Assembly: GCA_963556495.2 (NCBI GenBank)
Contig: OY747713.1
Coordinates: 41,171,461 to 41,235,460, forward strand
DNA length: 64,000 nt
DNA from: Valencia hispanica
Taxonomy: Eukaryota > Chordata > Actinopteri > Cyprinodontiformes > Valenciidae
Direction of reading: 5' to 3'
The position numbers were made by a program, and so were the translations under genes. Positions within the stretch are counted from its first letter, which is position 1, and the number at the start of each line of letters is the position of its first letter. The notes beneath the pieces were generated by a model. That model was given only the letters and a program-made list of their open reading frames with translations, ran no database searches and had not been told where the DNA came from. Shown in pieces: positions 23,333-37,073 of the stretch.

Positions 23333-25009
23333 CCTTATAGTAACTAAAATAGGGTAACATTAATCATTTAGTCAGAAGATCAACTCTTAACAGCTGACTT
23401 TTATACCTGATTACGTGAGATAAAGATTATCCATTTGGTTCAAGTCCCAGACCCTGAGTCCAAGTCTAACCAGAAGTCTTTGTTTTTCCATTTTAGGAGC
23501 AACTCAGTCACAGACTTAATGCACCATCACTTGCTAAAGGAAAGTTGGTATCTTTCACATCTGATTATCTCATTAAGTAATAACAGGAAGAACGTAGTTC
23601 AAAAAGGTTATCTTTGTTGTTGCTAAAAAGCTAAACTTAAACTAAGGTAATGTCACAGCTTCCTTTAATTAGTTGCAGCTTACTTTGATAAAAATATCCT
23701 TGTTTGAATTATCTGACCTGAGCTGCGTTGTGCTTACTGTGTTTGGCATGCCATTGCAAAATAAACTACCACACGGGATGCGGTTCCTTTTAACACAGGG
23801 TCATGCACAGATAAATGCAGAATATCGATTTTTCCTGTAACCATGCAGGAATCGCACTCTCCAAGCCACACAAGGTCAAAGGCTTGTGTCTCCTACTGTA
23901 TTCTATCAGCACACAATGTGCTGGACGTTAATGTATGCCAGTCTATAGAACGTCAAGAAAAACAATCGCCATTGCCACATCTACAATGGGAAAAAATCAG
24001 CCTAAATTGGCAGCAGCTGGTTAGGAAGAAGAAGAAAAAAAAAAAGCAGTTCCAACATCATTGTGTCCCCATGGCTTTTGTTGAGGAGGGTGGTCGATGT
24101 TTTCTTTTGTAGAGGTGTCAGGTTGTATATCACCCAGACTTCATCCATCTTTTCTGCCATCTCTCTCTTTTTCTTCTCTTTTTTCCTTTTTTGCCTGGTC
24201 AATATCACAAACACACATCCTTCTGGCTCCCTGTCCGGCAAACTTTCTCTTTTGTTTAATCTCGGGAGTGTCGGCGCTCGGGTGGGCAAGGCGCTCGCTA
24301 CGGGGGGACGCGGTTCCGCCTCGGGAGTCGGCAGCTATTTTCTCTTTTTAAAAGTGGCCCCCGTGAAAAACGACAGAGGCTGTTTTGGTTGCCAGGTTTG
24401 GTGAGCGCGCAGGAGGGAAAAAGAGTCTGTCATGTAGATGCTGGAGGCTGGGTGGACTTAAAGAGATTTTCATGTCTGTTGTCTGGCGGGAGACGAAGCG
24501 ACTAATAGGTCCCAGGCATAGAAGCCATTGCCTCCAGAGACAGCTGATTCACTTACTTCTTTTCTTATTTGTGTCCTTTATCCTGGATTTGCTTGGAGAG
24601 CTACTGTTACTGCAGGCTGACATTGAGCATGTGCGCTTCAGAGGCTTCATGCAGTTTTGATGAGCAGAGATGGAGTGATAACATTACCGTTGTTTACCCA
24701 TGAACACAAGGTATATCTAAACCTATAAAGTATGTTAGTTATTAATACTGGAAAACCCGCTAGTATTGTCAAACAGGCCTGTGAAAAGGATTTGTTCCCT
24801 GACGGAGTTCTTCTGATCTTGTATTTGTACCTGACACAAATACATTTCAGAGAAGGCAGTTTTAAAAAAATGATTTCATTTATTAAGAGAACAAACCTAT
24901 CTATACTAACCTGTTTTTTTGTGAAAAGGTAATTACAACCACCACCCCCCAAACATAACTACTGGTTACTAGGTCACCCCATAACTAGTCTTTAGCTTTT
25001 TCTGAGGCA
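23333..25009. other. No gene seen; GC-rich block at 24200-24660
   Basis: Intronic sequence. At 24200-24450 the composition changes sharply to GC- and CpG-rich ('ggcgctcgctacggggggac', 'gttccgcctcgggagtcggc'), unlike its AT-rich surroundings. It does not match a transposon I recognise, and open frames there are not supported by splice sites or domains. It could be a regulatory or alternative-promoter region. Confidence 0.35.
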
Positions 25010-26360
25010 TCCAGAGGAGGACTTGCTGGTGGGCTTCAGGTCATTGTCCTTAAGCTTTAGGTAACTAGTTTGTGGCCAGATTTAAGTTCTAATAGGTGTA
25101 AAGTAGTTCCTGACCATTACACCACCACCTCCATGTTTGCCTGCTGATATCATGTTTTCAGATGTGAGCGGATATACAGCTCCAAAAAAGTCAGACTTTT
25201 GTCTTGTCAATCTGCGGAATACTTTCCATAATCCTATGGAAATCATCAAGAGTTCTTATTGGACTGAAGTTATGTTCACCTTTGAACCTTCACATGGATG
25301 CCGCTTTTGCCCCTCTCTCTTTTTTATTGTTAAATCAAGAATACAGACCTAAACTGAGCCCAGTGAGGCCTGCAAGTGCTTTAAACCAGTGGTCCCCAAC
25401 TTTTCTTTCATCACAGACCGGGTTCAATATCAGACAATATTTTCACGGAGCGCCCTTTATGGTGCGGCGGGTAAATGCAACAAAATAAAAAGATACGACT
25501 GGGATAACAACTGATAAAACTAATAATAAATGTAAATCCAATGTGTGCTCGTAACTTTATTACTGCATCACGCCAACAATATGACATGAGTAACATCCTC
25601 TCTGCCCCCGAACCCTCTCTGGTTGCTATGGTAATGATGAGTATACGGGTTTGATTTTAGCGGTGACGTGTCACGTGACTGAGGCAAGTATCTTGACATG
25701 CGTCAAGAGTTTGTTATGGCCAGATGTAACATAGAGAATCTGGTAATTTTTCAAAATACAACATAGTTCAGACTGATAATTAATAAAACGGAAAGACTGT
25801 AAGTGAATTATTCTTTCTACGCGGGCTGCAGCGCGTTAACAAATAACCCACGGCCCGATACCGGTCCAGGTTCCAGGGGTTGGGGACCTCTGCTTTAAAT
25901 GATGCTTTGGGCCAATTGTGACCTTGATGAGTTGAGAATGTGCTCTTGGGCTAATTTTGATTGGCTGATCACTTCTGGGATGACTCTCCATGGTTCTATG
26001 TTTTCCTCATTTATGAACAATAACTCTCACTGTGGTGTGCTGACGTCCCAAAGCCTTAGTTATATATTTTAGTCTGCTTCATCTCAGACTGGTTCTGCTT
26101 GAAACAAATAGATGGTTAATCGTAGTTTTTTTCATGATTTAACAAAGGGGGATTCATTTTTAGAGTCAGGCCAGTTTAGCTTTTTCTTTACCATTACTAA
26201 ATTAAATAATTGCTTAAAAACTGCTTTTTAGAAATTCTATCTGGTTATCTTTGTCTGATATTAAAATTAGTTTGAAACAAAGCTGATTTGAAGCATCTTG
26301 GTGTGAAAAAACACAACAAATCTTTAAGGAGTCATATGCTTTTTTTATGGCAGTATAGAT
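25010..26360 (-). mobile_element. Decayed Tc1-like element interrupted by a hAT
   Basis: Fragments such as 'gcttcaggtcattgtcctta', 'ccattacaccaccacctcca', 'aacaataactctcactgtgg' and 'gacgtcccaaagccttag' are minus-strand Tc1 transposase debris. A terminal repeat ends in 'gcttttttatggcagta' near 26356. It belongs to the family whose other end is at 28042. The left end is missing, and the copy is split by the hAT element at 25387-25892. Confidence 0.6.
25387..25892. mobile_element. Non-autonomous hAT element with 8 bp duplication
   Basis: The terminal inverted repeats are 'cagtggtccccaac' (25387) and 'gttggggacctctg' (ending 25892). The flanks are ctttaaac (25379-25386) and ctttaaat (25893-25900), an 8 bp duplication with one mismatch, as expected for hAT. 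The 506 bp interior includes 'cagacaatattttcacggag' and lacks any transposase. It inserted into an older Tc1 copy, giving a relative age. Confidence 0.88.
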
Positions 26361-28041
26361 CATGAAAATAATAGGGGGGCTTTGTTTATCATTTTATTTC
26401 AAATAAACCTTTGAACCACATAGATCTTCATAGGTCTGCAGTTATATATTCACAGCTGTTTCTAACTTTGTGATCGACGAATGTACGTCAGTTCCTCTTC
26501 AAGCCCGAGCAAAGTCATAGCAGGTCCCATCTGCAGCAGGGCCCAGAGGAGAGTATGTGTGTGTGTGTGTTTGTTTATGTAAGTGTGTGTGTATATGTAC
26601 GTGGACTTGAAGTCTCCTAACAATGTTTCTGGCAGCCTAAGGAGCTCCCAGTCACCAGCCTGAGCTCCCGACTGCGTGGCAGAATTTCATTTGCCGCAGG
26701 ATAACAAGCTGAACAATTTACAGTCTCTCTGTCACGGTATTACCCTGGTGGCTCCTGCAAGAAGCAGGCCTGCCTTTTGTGAACAGGGAGGAAAAAGGAG
26801 AAGGCTGAAGGTTTGCAGCTCCCGAACATGTTTTGATGCTGCACCAGATACGATAATTAACTGGAAAAACATTTCTGTTAATGTAAGAAAAGCAGCTATA
26901 GAGGATGATGTGTTGTTGACTCCCAGATCTTTAATACAATACCGCTATTATCTTACTTAGATCTATTGATTCAGCATAGCAGAAATGCATTTTATTGATT
27001 TATATCCACTATTATGCTGGCAAAAATGTTGACAACTGATTCCTTGTTTTCCATAATGCTGTTAGTATTCGGTGCTCATGTGACTATCTTCACTCTGGGA
27101 ATGAAATATATCTAATATATTTTTCTGAGATTCTCTTTCTCTCTTTTTTTTTTACTTTGTCTGAATACTAGATTACAAATTAAAATGTGAACTACTATCA
27201 GGGAGACTAGGAGCTTTTTTACTTTTGAGGTCAAATTATGCTTTGTTTAAAGCCACACCACAAGCTTTCACCACATTAAATTTGTTTTGGCCATTGGAAG
27301 ATTAAAATTTCTCTTTAGTTTAGAACACAAAATATCTATAATCATTCAGGATTACTTTCTCTCAACTATAAAAAATGTTTTAGTATTGCTCTTTGCTCAT
27401 TGGAAGAATAGAAAGTTCAGTTGCGTTCGACCAAGCCGATCATAAAAAAATACATATACAATTATTGTTTAAAATGTGTATGAAAGCAGTTTTTATGAGA
27501 TTAGTCTGATAATAAAAAAAAAATTATGTTCTTAAAATGTAATGGTAAGGAGGCAATAATTGATGTGAAAATAATGATTTGAGTCCGGCTGGTGCTTTCA
27601 CCCACCAGCCTCTGCTTTGGTGCTAAAACAATCTAATTGTTACACTGCCAATTATCCAAAATATTAATGATATTTAAGCTCTTATTCAATGTGATGTGAT
27701 TGATGAAGTTCTTGACAGCTCAACCAAAGATTATAAGGGTTTTATTTTTATTTTGACGCGCTAACTGCAGTTCTCCTCCCAAACAGAAGGAGTCACTATT
27801 TATACGTCTTTATGATAAATCGCCACACTAGAAATAACAGCAGTTAAACATAATTTTCATCATTTATTGCAACAGATTGGACTTTCCTCATGTAAATATT
27901 TGAAACCTGACGTTTCTTGATTGTTGCTCTTGTCATGCATTGTTCTGATACATTGTTGAGTGTCTTTATAAGCTACAGCACATCCCAAATACCCACTACA
28001 GAGATTAGTCATTGGCAACTATGGCCATTACTAAAGATTTA
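26361..28041. other. No gene seen; repeat-poor block at 26500-26900
   Basis: AT-rich intron with a GC-richer, complex stretch near 26620-26830. A (GT)n run sits at 26556-26592. No exon, RNA gene or transposon is recognised. Confidence 0.35.
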
Positions 28042-28790
<749 letters not shown>

Positions 28791-31261
28791 GTTTATTATA
28801 ACGAATTGTTTAGGCTATTTTTGGACAGGACGTATTGTCTAATAACGTCCAGTTTTTGTATGGCTTGTATTGGGGATAAATAAATAAAAAAAGGACTGAC
28901 CTACCTTTGGTTTTTGGAGAGATGTCAGAAACATTACAATAAGACCTCAAGAAATTGAGTAAACACCTTTAAAATATTCAGTTTCCTTTCAAATATCTTC
29001 CATCAATATTTATACATAAAAAGTCTCACAATCTTCTAAAGCAAACATTCAAAAAGGTCCAATAAAATATCCAATACAACACCCCCTCCCTGCCTGTAGA
29101 ATCTCTTCCCACAACAGACTTGAGGTGTAGCTTGAATGCAGCACATCAGGGAATATACAGTGGTGTGTTATTTAGCATGTCTATTGTCCAACTGTGAGAA
29201 TGATGAAGTTGTACCGTCCTCCGCTTTGTTTAACATTTCCAAAATGTTCTATGACACATCACTGTCTAAAATAGCATAGGGAAGAAACCTTGACAAATGA
29301 AACGAGACAAACTATGAACGGCACTGTACACATGGTGTCAAATAAAACAGCCAGGTTTGAGTAATTTGGCCGCAATTAAATCTGAAAGGCAAATAAGGCC
29401 CCCAAAACCCTAAGACATGGGACTTGAGCTTAAAAGCTCCTTTTAGACACCCTAAAGACATTTCACGACATTTACATTTTTTTTAGAAGAGAGCTGGCGC
29501 CTCGGGGAATCTCACAGAACGTTACCTCGGCGTGACAGCCGTGGCAGGCAGACCAAGCTCTTCCACATCACAGCCTCATCTCACCGTGTTTATAGAAAGA
29601 AGCGATCATATATTTGGGGAGAGTGTTACTCTGTGATCATCAGGGGTTTCGGTTCGGTGTAACCAATCAGGTTCTAAGGTCAAACGGACTGGAGGGTTCT
29701 CTCTTGTGTAGAGAGGGTCCTTAATTTTATTAGCAGAGATGAAGGGAGGCGCCTCTGTAGGGAAATGGTAGGGATGACAGCAGCGGCAAAGGACACTTGG
29801 AGAGGTCAAAATGAGGGGACCTCTCAGAGCACAAGGGTGATCAAAGCATTATTTCATACTTGACACATTAAATGGTTCCTCGTGGATCTTGTTTTGGTAT
29901 GCTACCCTGTGGGCTGTATCTCAAAGGTCCATAGGCAATATTTTATAAAAGAAAGATGAATCACACAGAAGCACTAGTAAACCCAAGTGCAGGAGATGTG
30001 CACAGATGGGAGTGGTGTGGTTTTCTAACTTTCATCATGTAGCACATCCCCTCTAAAGCAAACATCTCTACCAAAACAAAGCTCCCATGATGTGGTTTTT
30101 CTTCCTACTGTTCCAAACAGGGTGTGTGATAGTAATATTTTTCAGTATGTAAAGGATTTGAGACGCAGAGCATGATCTGTCTTGCAAGCTTATTGTTTTA
30201 TTTGTTTTATGATGTTTGCATGAGAGAAAAGGTTTAAAGCTCTGTGGGATTGCTACGTTTTCAAAAGGGTGCTAATAATTTTGTTCCTTAGGCGTTTCAT
30301 ACTTTTGTTGTTTTGCCCATTTTGTACCTGACTTTTCTGGCTACAAAAAACAGTCATGTCCTACGGGACATTTCATAGCAACCAAACATTTCGTACCTAC
30401 TTTAAAGTTTTTTGTTATGTTTTGTTATCTGCTTACAGTCTGGAATAATGAAATAAGGTTATATAACCTAGAAAATTAATTTCTACTAGCAGGTGGTCCC
30501 CTTTTTTGTTGTTTGTGGTTATAATCTTTCCTATTTAATCTGACTCAACTGGTTCAAGTCAACTGTTGATGAGTGTCACAGTCAATGGAATTAGTGAGTA
30601 ATACAAAGTCTTCATAAGATAACATGAACTATGATCATTGTGTTGACTATCAAAGCCAATAATTAATTAAAATATCATATTTCCAGTAAAAGAGAAACTG
30701 ACGTACACATAATAACCATATGTAAGAAATAGAAGTAGGAAGACAAGGTATAGCAACAAAATAGGGATATGATTTGGCAAAGGGACAAATTGACCCTGAC
30801 CATCTTGAAAAGCATAAAGGGAACAAAACAGGGAACAGATAGTTTACACATAGAAGCAGACATCCGAATGACCATATAAACACTAAAGGCTAGGCCCCAA
30901 GAAGTTGATGATCTGAATATAGATGTGCATCTAACAAAATGTTATTAAACACTGTAAAGGGTTTTTAAAAAGGGTTTTATTCACATTTTATTAAAGGCCC
31001 ACTAGACAGTTTTGGTTTTTGCTTTTACCCCCCACTTTGTGACCGTTTTAAATCACTGTTGTAAAAGCGAACCGTTTTCTCCTTCCCCTCGCTGTGCGTC
31101 TGTGTTTTCAAACCAGCTGACCACAGAAGCACATACCTGGTGAATATAAAAGCAGTCATCTCAACTGTGGTAACCAAAGTCAGAATTTCTTTCCAAATTA
31201 TGTCAAGTTTGATTTTGTGAAGTGTGTTACACAGGTGTTTTTTGTTGGTCATTTTGACCTA
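28791..31261. other. No gene seen
   Basis: Intronic sequence. A somewhat GC-richer, repeat-poor stretch lies at 29480-29860. A hydrophobic 77-residue frame at 30650-30883 (minus) has no homologue I recognise and no supporting signals. Confidence 0.4.
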
Positions 31262-31264
31262 CAG

Positions 31265-31740
31265 GGTAATAAAAATCAGGTGATAATCTATTTTTACCCA
31301 TCAATTTTTAAATATGATAGTATTTTAATATATATTCAATAGTATTTATTCTATTTCTTATTTTAAATACTATTCAATCCAAACAAGCTTTACAGAGAAC
31401 TACATATAAAAAACTTTTATTAAACAATTGCACTTAAAATACGAATACCTGCTGTGGCCTGAACCCAGTCTCACATATTTTTCCTGCTCGGCATAGAACT
31501 GAAATGCTCACCCATTTGTTCATAATCAGATAGTGGGATTGCTGCAGAGGTTTGTCATGAGGTTTTGGATTTTTGCCTCAGACAGATGAGACAGTAAAAT
31601 TGATCATATCTGCGCATTTGCACCAAGTCTTCAGAGGTGTGAATACTAATCTGTAAAAATGACGCACAGCCTCAGATTTTTCTGTCAACTTTCTAAAAAA
31701 CCGGTCAAATACGGAAAACATAACGCAACCCCTGGTTACC
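31265..31740 (+). repeat. Interspersed repeat family A, copy 1
   Basis: It matches 55990-56585 over most of its length, sharing 'caatccaaacaagct', 'cctgctgtggcctgaac', 'gaggttttggatttttgcct' and 'ggtcaaatacggaaaa'. Its start is found inverted at 270-400. The second copy carries about 130 bp more in the middle. It is a non-coding dispersed element of unknown superfamily. Confidence 0.65.
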
Positions 31741-32455
31741 ACACATTACTGGTAACTTTATATGTAAAGAATGTTAGAAATATGGATTGCAATGAAGCGG
31801 TAGTGCTTCTCACGAGATAGATGACTTTGCGAGACTTCAGGTCACCGGTCCGGAGAGTTTCAAGTTGCAAAGGCGGCATTCTACCCACAAGGAGCGCAGG
31901 GGGGACTATTCATTGACCCTGTAAATTGTCATTTTAGCACCTGCTGGCTCAAGAAAATTATTAAAAAACATGTTACTTTGTGTATCTTTAAAATCAGCAT
32001 GTCCCAAAATATTTTTACCCTTATCAGTAATAAATGGTAAAATCTTTATTGGCATTAAAGTAGTCAACCTTTTCTTTCTTCTTTGTATGGCACCACTGGT
32101 ACCACTTTTAATCACGAGTTTAAGAAAACCACTTTTCAAGGTTGGAAGGACTCCTTGACATTACCCAAATCTTTACCTCCTTCCAGATCTTTTCGATCTG
32201 ATTCAGTTGGGGACTCTGGTTGACCCACTCTAAAATGCTAATATTAACTCATATCCGAAGACACATGTTTGTGAAATTAAAGGAGGAACTTAAGCCTAAA
32301 TGTGCCAAGAGTATAAATACATTTGAGCTTAACTGTACCAACATGTTGCATGGATCTACTAAGCTCCTTCACTGCCAGGTCTTTCAGGAATGAGTACTAA
32401 AATAGTTGTGTTTAAAAAGCCCACAAATTTCTAAAGATTGAACCAAAGCTAGACC
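31741..32455. other. No gene seen
   Basis: A weak Tc1-like echo ('gatctgattcagttggggac') near 32190-32240 is too degraded to delimit. Otherwise plain intron up to the LINE target site. Confidence 0.35.
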
Positions 32456-32469
32456 AGAGGTAATTATTT
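32456..32469. repeat. Target-site duplication of the LINE (left copy)
   Basis: agaggtaattattt here is identical to 40482-40495, directly outside the two ends of the LINE insertion. Confidence 0.9.
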
Positions 32470-34684
32470 ATTTTTTTAACAACTTTATTTAAGACTTTTT
32501 CAGTTAACAGGAATAACACACATACAACTAAATAATTGGAAAAAAACTAAATATCTAATCTCGTGAACATAATCCCATATTAGTGCCCTCCCCGAAAACC
32601 CCTCCCTTGGGACCAAGAGTAAGAGAAAAAAAAAAATAAATAAAAAAAAAGATCCAGAGTTGCAAAGGTGTAACATCGGTGGGCTAATCAGACAGGTTTA
32701 AAAAGCCAAGACAATATTATTGGTTAGAGTTTTGACTTCTTCACATACTCAATAAAAGGGGACCACACATTGGTGAATGCATCACTAGAGTTTAGTGTAT
32801 ATCCTATCTTCTCTAACTGAAGCAGAGACAGAACCTCCTGAATCCACCTTCTGAAGGGCGGTGCTTTATTAGATTTCCAATTCATTAGGCTGACCCTCCG
32901 AGTTATCAGGCTGCAGAATGCTATTGCTCTCTTTTGTTTATTCGTGGTACAAAATTCTGAAGGTGTGACTCCGAACGAAGCGGTGAGTGGGTTGGGTTTG
33001 AGGGATGTGTTGAATAGAACTGATAGACACTTGAAAATGGAGGACCAGAAATCTACTAAGGAGGGACAGGACCAGAACATGTGGCCCAGTGACACTTGGT
33101 TGCCACACCTGGGACAGGTAGGGGAAACAGATGGGTATATTTTAGCTAACCTATCATTAGAGTAATGTAGTCAATGGAGTATTTTGAATTGTATCAGTCC
33201 GTGCCTAGTACATATAGAGGAGGTGTGGATGTTGGAGATACATTTAGCCCAGACATCATCTGGAATCGCAATTTCCAAATCTTGTTCCCATGCTTCATGC
33301 ATTTTAGTGTGTGATGGGGGATCCACATTTTGTATTATATCATATGCCTTAGCAATGAGGCCCTTGTTCCCTGGATTCAGGTTTAGTAAATCATACGCAG
33401 AATCCTTATTTGGCGGCTTGGGTAAGGTAAGGAAGTGTTCGGAAGCAAAACTGTGTGCTTGGAGGTATCTGAAAAAATGGGACCTTGGGACGTTACGATC
33501 TTTCACTAGGGCTTCAAAGGGAAGGAAGGCGTTCTTATTAAACAAATTGTCGAAGAAGACCAGTCCATGTTGATGCCAGCTAGCGAAACTTTGATCGACC
33601 TGAGAGGGTGCGAAGAGGCTATTGATCTGATCAAGGTTAAAATGTTTACAAAACTGTACCCAGATTCTAATGGAGTTTGACACCACAGGATTAAAAAAAA
33701 TCGTACATTTAGTCTGCGTTGCGAGTAGAGCTGTTAGTAGAGAAATGGGGGATATTGATGTATGAGATGCAAGCTCCATCATGGTCCAGGTGGGCCCGTT
33801 CCTATCTGAGAAAGATGTCACCCAGTATGCCAACTTGGAAATATTTGAGGCCCAATAATAATGGAGGAAGTTGGGGAGACCCGATCCTCCTTCAGATCTG
33901 GGCCTTTCCAAATGGATCTTCTTTATGCGAGGCGTGGCGTGGTTCCTATATAAAAGATAAGACATACTTATCCAGTTTAATAAAAAAAAATTTCGGAAGC
34001 CAGATAGGAATTGTTATGAACATGTATAAGAATCTAGGCAGTATTGTCATCTTGAGGGCATTAATACGGCCTGCTAGCGAGACAGGAAGGCATGACCACC
34101 TCTCTAAGTCTTTTCTCGTTTGTTCTAATAAACTATCAAAGTTGGCCTTTTTGAGTGACTTAAATGAACTGGTAACTTGTACACCTAGGTACTTAAAGGA
34201 CTGACGTTCAATTTTGAAGGGGAATACATCATAGTCTAGTGATTTGCTTACATCGTTTATGGGGAAAAGTAGACTTTTTGATAGGTTTAATTTGTAGCCA
34301 GAAAGATTTCCAAATTGCTGTAATACCTGTAGGAGGTGAGGTATAGATTGGCTTGGATTGGAGACAAAGAGGAGTAAGTCGTCCGCGTAGAGCGCAGCCT
34401 TATGGACTGTGTTTCCTCTTGTGATGCCCTTGATTCTCTCATCCCCCCTGATCGCAATGGCCAGAGGTTCTATCGCTAAGTCAAATAAAAAAGGAGACAG
34501 ACAGCAGCCCTGACGCGTGCCTTTATATAATGGAAAATATGCTGATGTTGAGCCATTTGTTTTTACGGCTGATACTGGACTACTATACAAAATTTTGATC
34601 CATTTTCTGAATGTTTCCCCGAATCCGAACTTCCTCATGACTGTATGTAGATACTCCCACTCCATCCTATCAAAAGCCTTTTCG

Positions 34685-35227
34685 TTTGTGAGACGCAGAA
34701 CAACTGAAAAGATGCTGGAAGAATGCCTGACGCCATCTGTTAAGCATGGTGGAGGTAATGTGATGGTCTGGGGTTGCTTTGGTGCTGGTAAGGTGGGATA
34801 TTTGTACAGGGTAAAAGGGATTCTGAATAAGGAAGGCTATCACTCCATTTTGCAACGCCATGCCATACCCAGTGGACAGCGCTTGATTGGAGCCAATTTC
34901 ATCCTACAACAGGACAATGACCCAAAACACACCTCCAAATTGTGCAAGAACTATTTAGAGAAGAAGCAGGCAGCTGGTATTCTATCGGTAATGGAGTGGC
35001 CAGCGCAGTCACCAGATTTGAACCCCATTGAGCTGTTGTGGGAGCAGCTTGACCGTATGGTACGCAAGAAGTGCCCATCCAACCAATCCAAATTGTGGGA
35101 CCTGCTTCTAGAAGCGTGGGGTGCAATTTCTCCAGATTACCTCAACAAATTAACAGCTAGAATGCCAAAGGTCTGCAATGCTGTAATTGCTGCAAATGGA
35201 GGATTCTTTGACGAAAGCCAAGTTTGA
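34685..35227 (+). pseudogene. C-terminal half of a Tc1-like transposase, DD(38)E spacing
   Basis: About 180 codons remain open: VRRRTTEKMLEECLTPSV, VKHGGGNVMVWGCFG, FILQQDNDPKHTS and SPDLNPIELLWEQLD, ending GGFFDESQV and TGA. The first catalytic Asp and the DNA-binding domain are missing. I count 38 residues between the second Asp (in QQDN) and the Glu (in NPIE), against 34 in classical Tc1. A DD38E sister family (Intruder) is described in animals including fish, and this copy fits by spacing. The long open frame from 34517 joins antisense L1 sequence to this fragment and is not a real gene. Confidence 0.75.
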
Positions 35228-35390
35228 TGTAAAAAAAAATCTTATTTCAAATACAAATCATTATTTCTAACCTTGTCAATGTCTTGACTCTATTTTCTAT
35301 TCATTTCACAACGTATGGTGGTGAATAAGTGTGACTTTTCATGGAAAACACAAAATTGTTTGGGTGACCCCAAACTTTTGAACGGTAGTG
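34685..35390 (+). mobile_element. 5'-truncated Tc1-like element inside the L1
   Basis: The right end is intact: 'ccaaacttttgaacggtagt' ends at 35390, followed by TA at 35391-35392. The left terminus, promoter side and first half of the transposase are gone; the copy starts abruptly against L1 coding sequence without a TA. About 165 bp of L1 is missing at the same junction, so one deletion probably removed the Tc1 left half and neighbouring L1 together. Confidence 0.8.
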
Positions 35391-37073
35391 TATAAGTGCT
35401 AGTATTAAGTCATTCAGTCTGTTAGACAAGGCTTTGGTCAGAATTTTGTAGTCACAACAGAGGAGACTAATGGGTCTGTAAGATGAGCAGTCAAGTGGAT
35501 TCTTATCCTTTTTTAATATTAATGATATAGTTGCCTGGGTGAGAGTTGGTGGTAAACAGCCAACCTCCAAAGCTTCATCATACATTGCTTTCATCAAGGG
35601 GACAAGTTTGGAGGAGAATGTCTTATAGTACTCAATTGGAAACCCATCAGGTCCTGGAGTCCGCCCGCTCTGCATGGCGTTTATTGCGGCTTGAATCTCA
35701 TTAATGGTGAGAGGTTGATCAAGTGAGGATTGAACGTCTGGGCTTAGAGTGGGAGTATCTAGAAGGTCCAAGAAGGATAGGATTTGAGTTGTATTTGTGT
35801 CCGCCTTTGATATATAAAGATTTGAATAATACTCTTTAAACTGGCTGTTTATAAGATTCGGGTCCGACGTGGTTATACCGGGGCCAATGTTAATCTCTGA
35901 TATTTGAGAACTGCTAGCCGATTGTCGGAGCTGATGTGCGAGCATCCGACCTGCTTTCTCGCCGTGCTCGTAAAATGTTTGTTTAGTTTTAAGCAAATTG
36001 CCTACTATCTTATTGGTAGAAAGATTATTGTATTCCATTTGTAGTAAGATGCGCTCTTTGTATAATTCCGATGTGGCTTGTGTTGAGCACTTCTTGTCGA
36101 CATCTGCTATAGCCTGCTCAATTTCCAAAAGACGTTTATTTTGTTCTTTATTCTTATGTGCCATGTAAGAGATTATCTGACCCCTAATATAAGCTTTATG
36201 TGATTCCCACAAGGTGCGACGGGATATGTTTGGGCAATCGTTAATTCAGAAAAAAAGGTCTATTTGTCCAGCAACAAAATGTTTAAATTCAGAACATAAC
36301 AACAGGGAAGGGTGAAGCTGCCATGTTCGTCGTGACCGGATATTATCCGGGAAATATATGTCCAATTGTACAGGAGAATGGTCCGACACTACAATACTAT
36401 GATATTGCGAGTTGGTGACATGCGGGAGGAGGTTGTTGTTGATCAAAAAGTAGTCTATCCTTGAGTAACTTTTATGGACAGGTGAGAAAAAGAAAATTGT
36501 TTTGCATCTGGGTTCAGTTTCCTCCATGGATCAGAGAGATTGTAGGAATGCATGAAAGAATCAAGGACACCCCCAGATTTGGACAGTTGGCTGCCTGGTT
36601 TAGGATTGGACCTGTCTAACTGTGGATGGAGCACGCAGTTTAAGTCTCCAGCTATAATAAGCTGGTGGGTGTTAACATCCGTTATTGAGGAATTTACTTG
36701 AGTAAAAAATTGAGGGTCATCCCAATTTGGGCCATAGATATTGACAAGAATAATGGGGGAGTTATATAGCTTGCCTATTAATATGATAAATCTACCACTG
36801 GGGTCTTGGATTGTTTTAGTATGGCTGAATTGGATTCCCTTCCTGAAAAGAATTGCGACACCTCTTGAGTTGTGGTTAAAATTGGAGTGGTAGACCTGTC
36901 CGATCCAGCTGTTCCTCAGCTTTGTATGATGGTTGTGCTTCAGATGCGTCTCCTGCAAGAATGTAACGTCTGGGCCAAATGATCTCAAGTGGCAAACAAT
37001 CTTGTTACGTTTAACTGCATTGCCCATGCCTCTAATATTCCAGGAGATGAAAGAAACAGAGCCAGGTGCTCTA

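Noticed and set aside
30650..30883. Hydrophobic 77-codon minus-strand ORF as a membrane protein gene
   Set aside because: No promoter, splice sites or recognisable family; hydrophobic frames are common in AT-rich sequence.
33184..34204. Plus-strand ORFs of 129 and 161 codons
   Set aside because: They are antisense shadows of the L1 ORF2 coding strand, which carries the recognisable RT motifs.
34517..35227. 236-codon plus-strand open frame as a single gene
   Set aside because: The first ~55 codons are antisense L1 reverse-transcriptase sequence and the rest is a truncated Tc1 transposase; it is a junction artefact.
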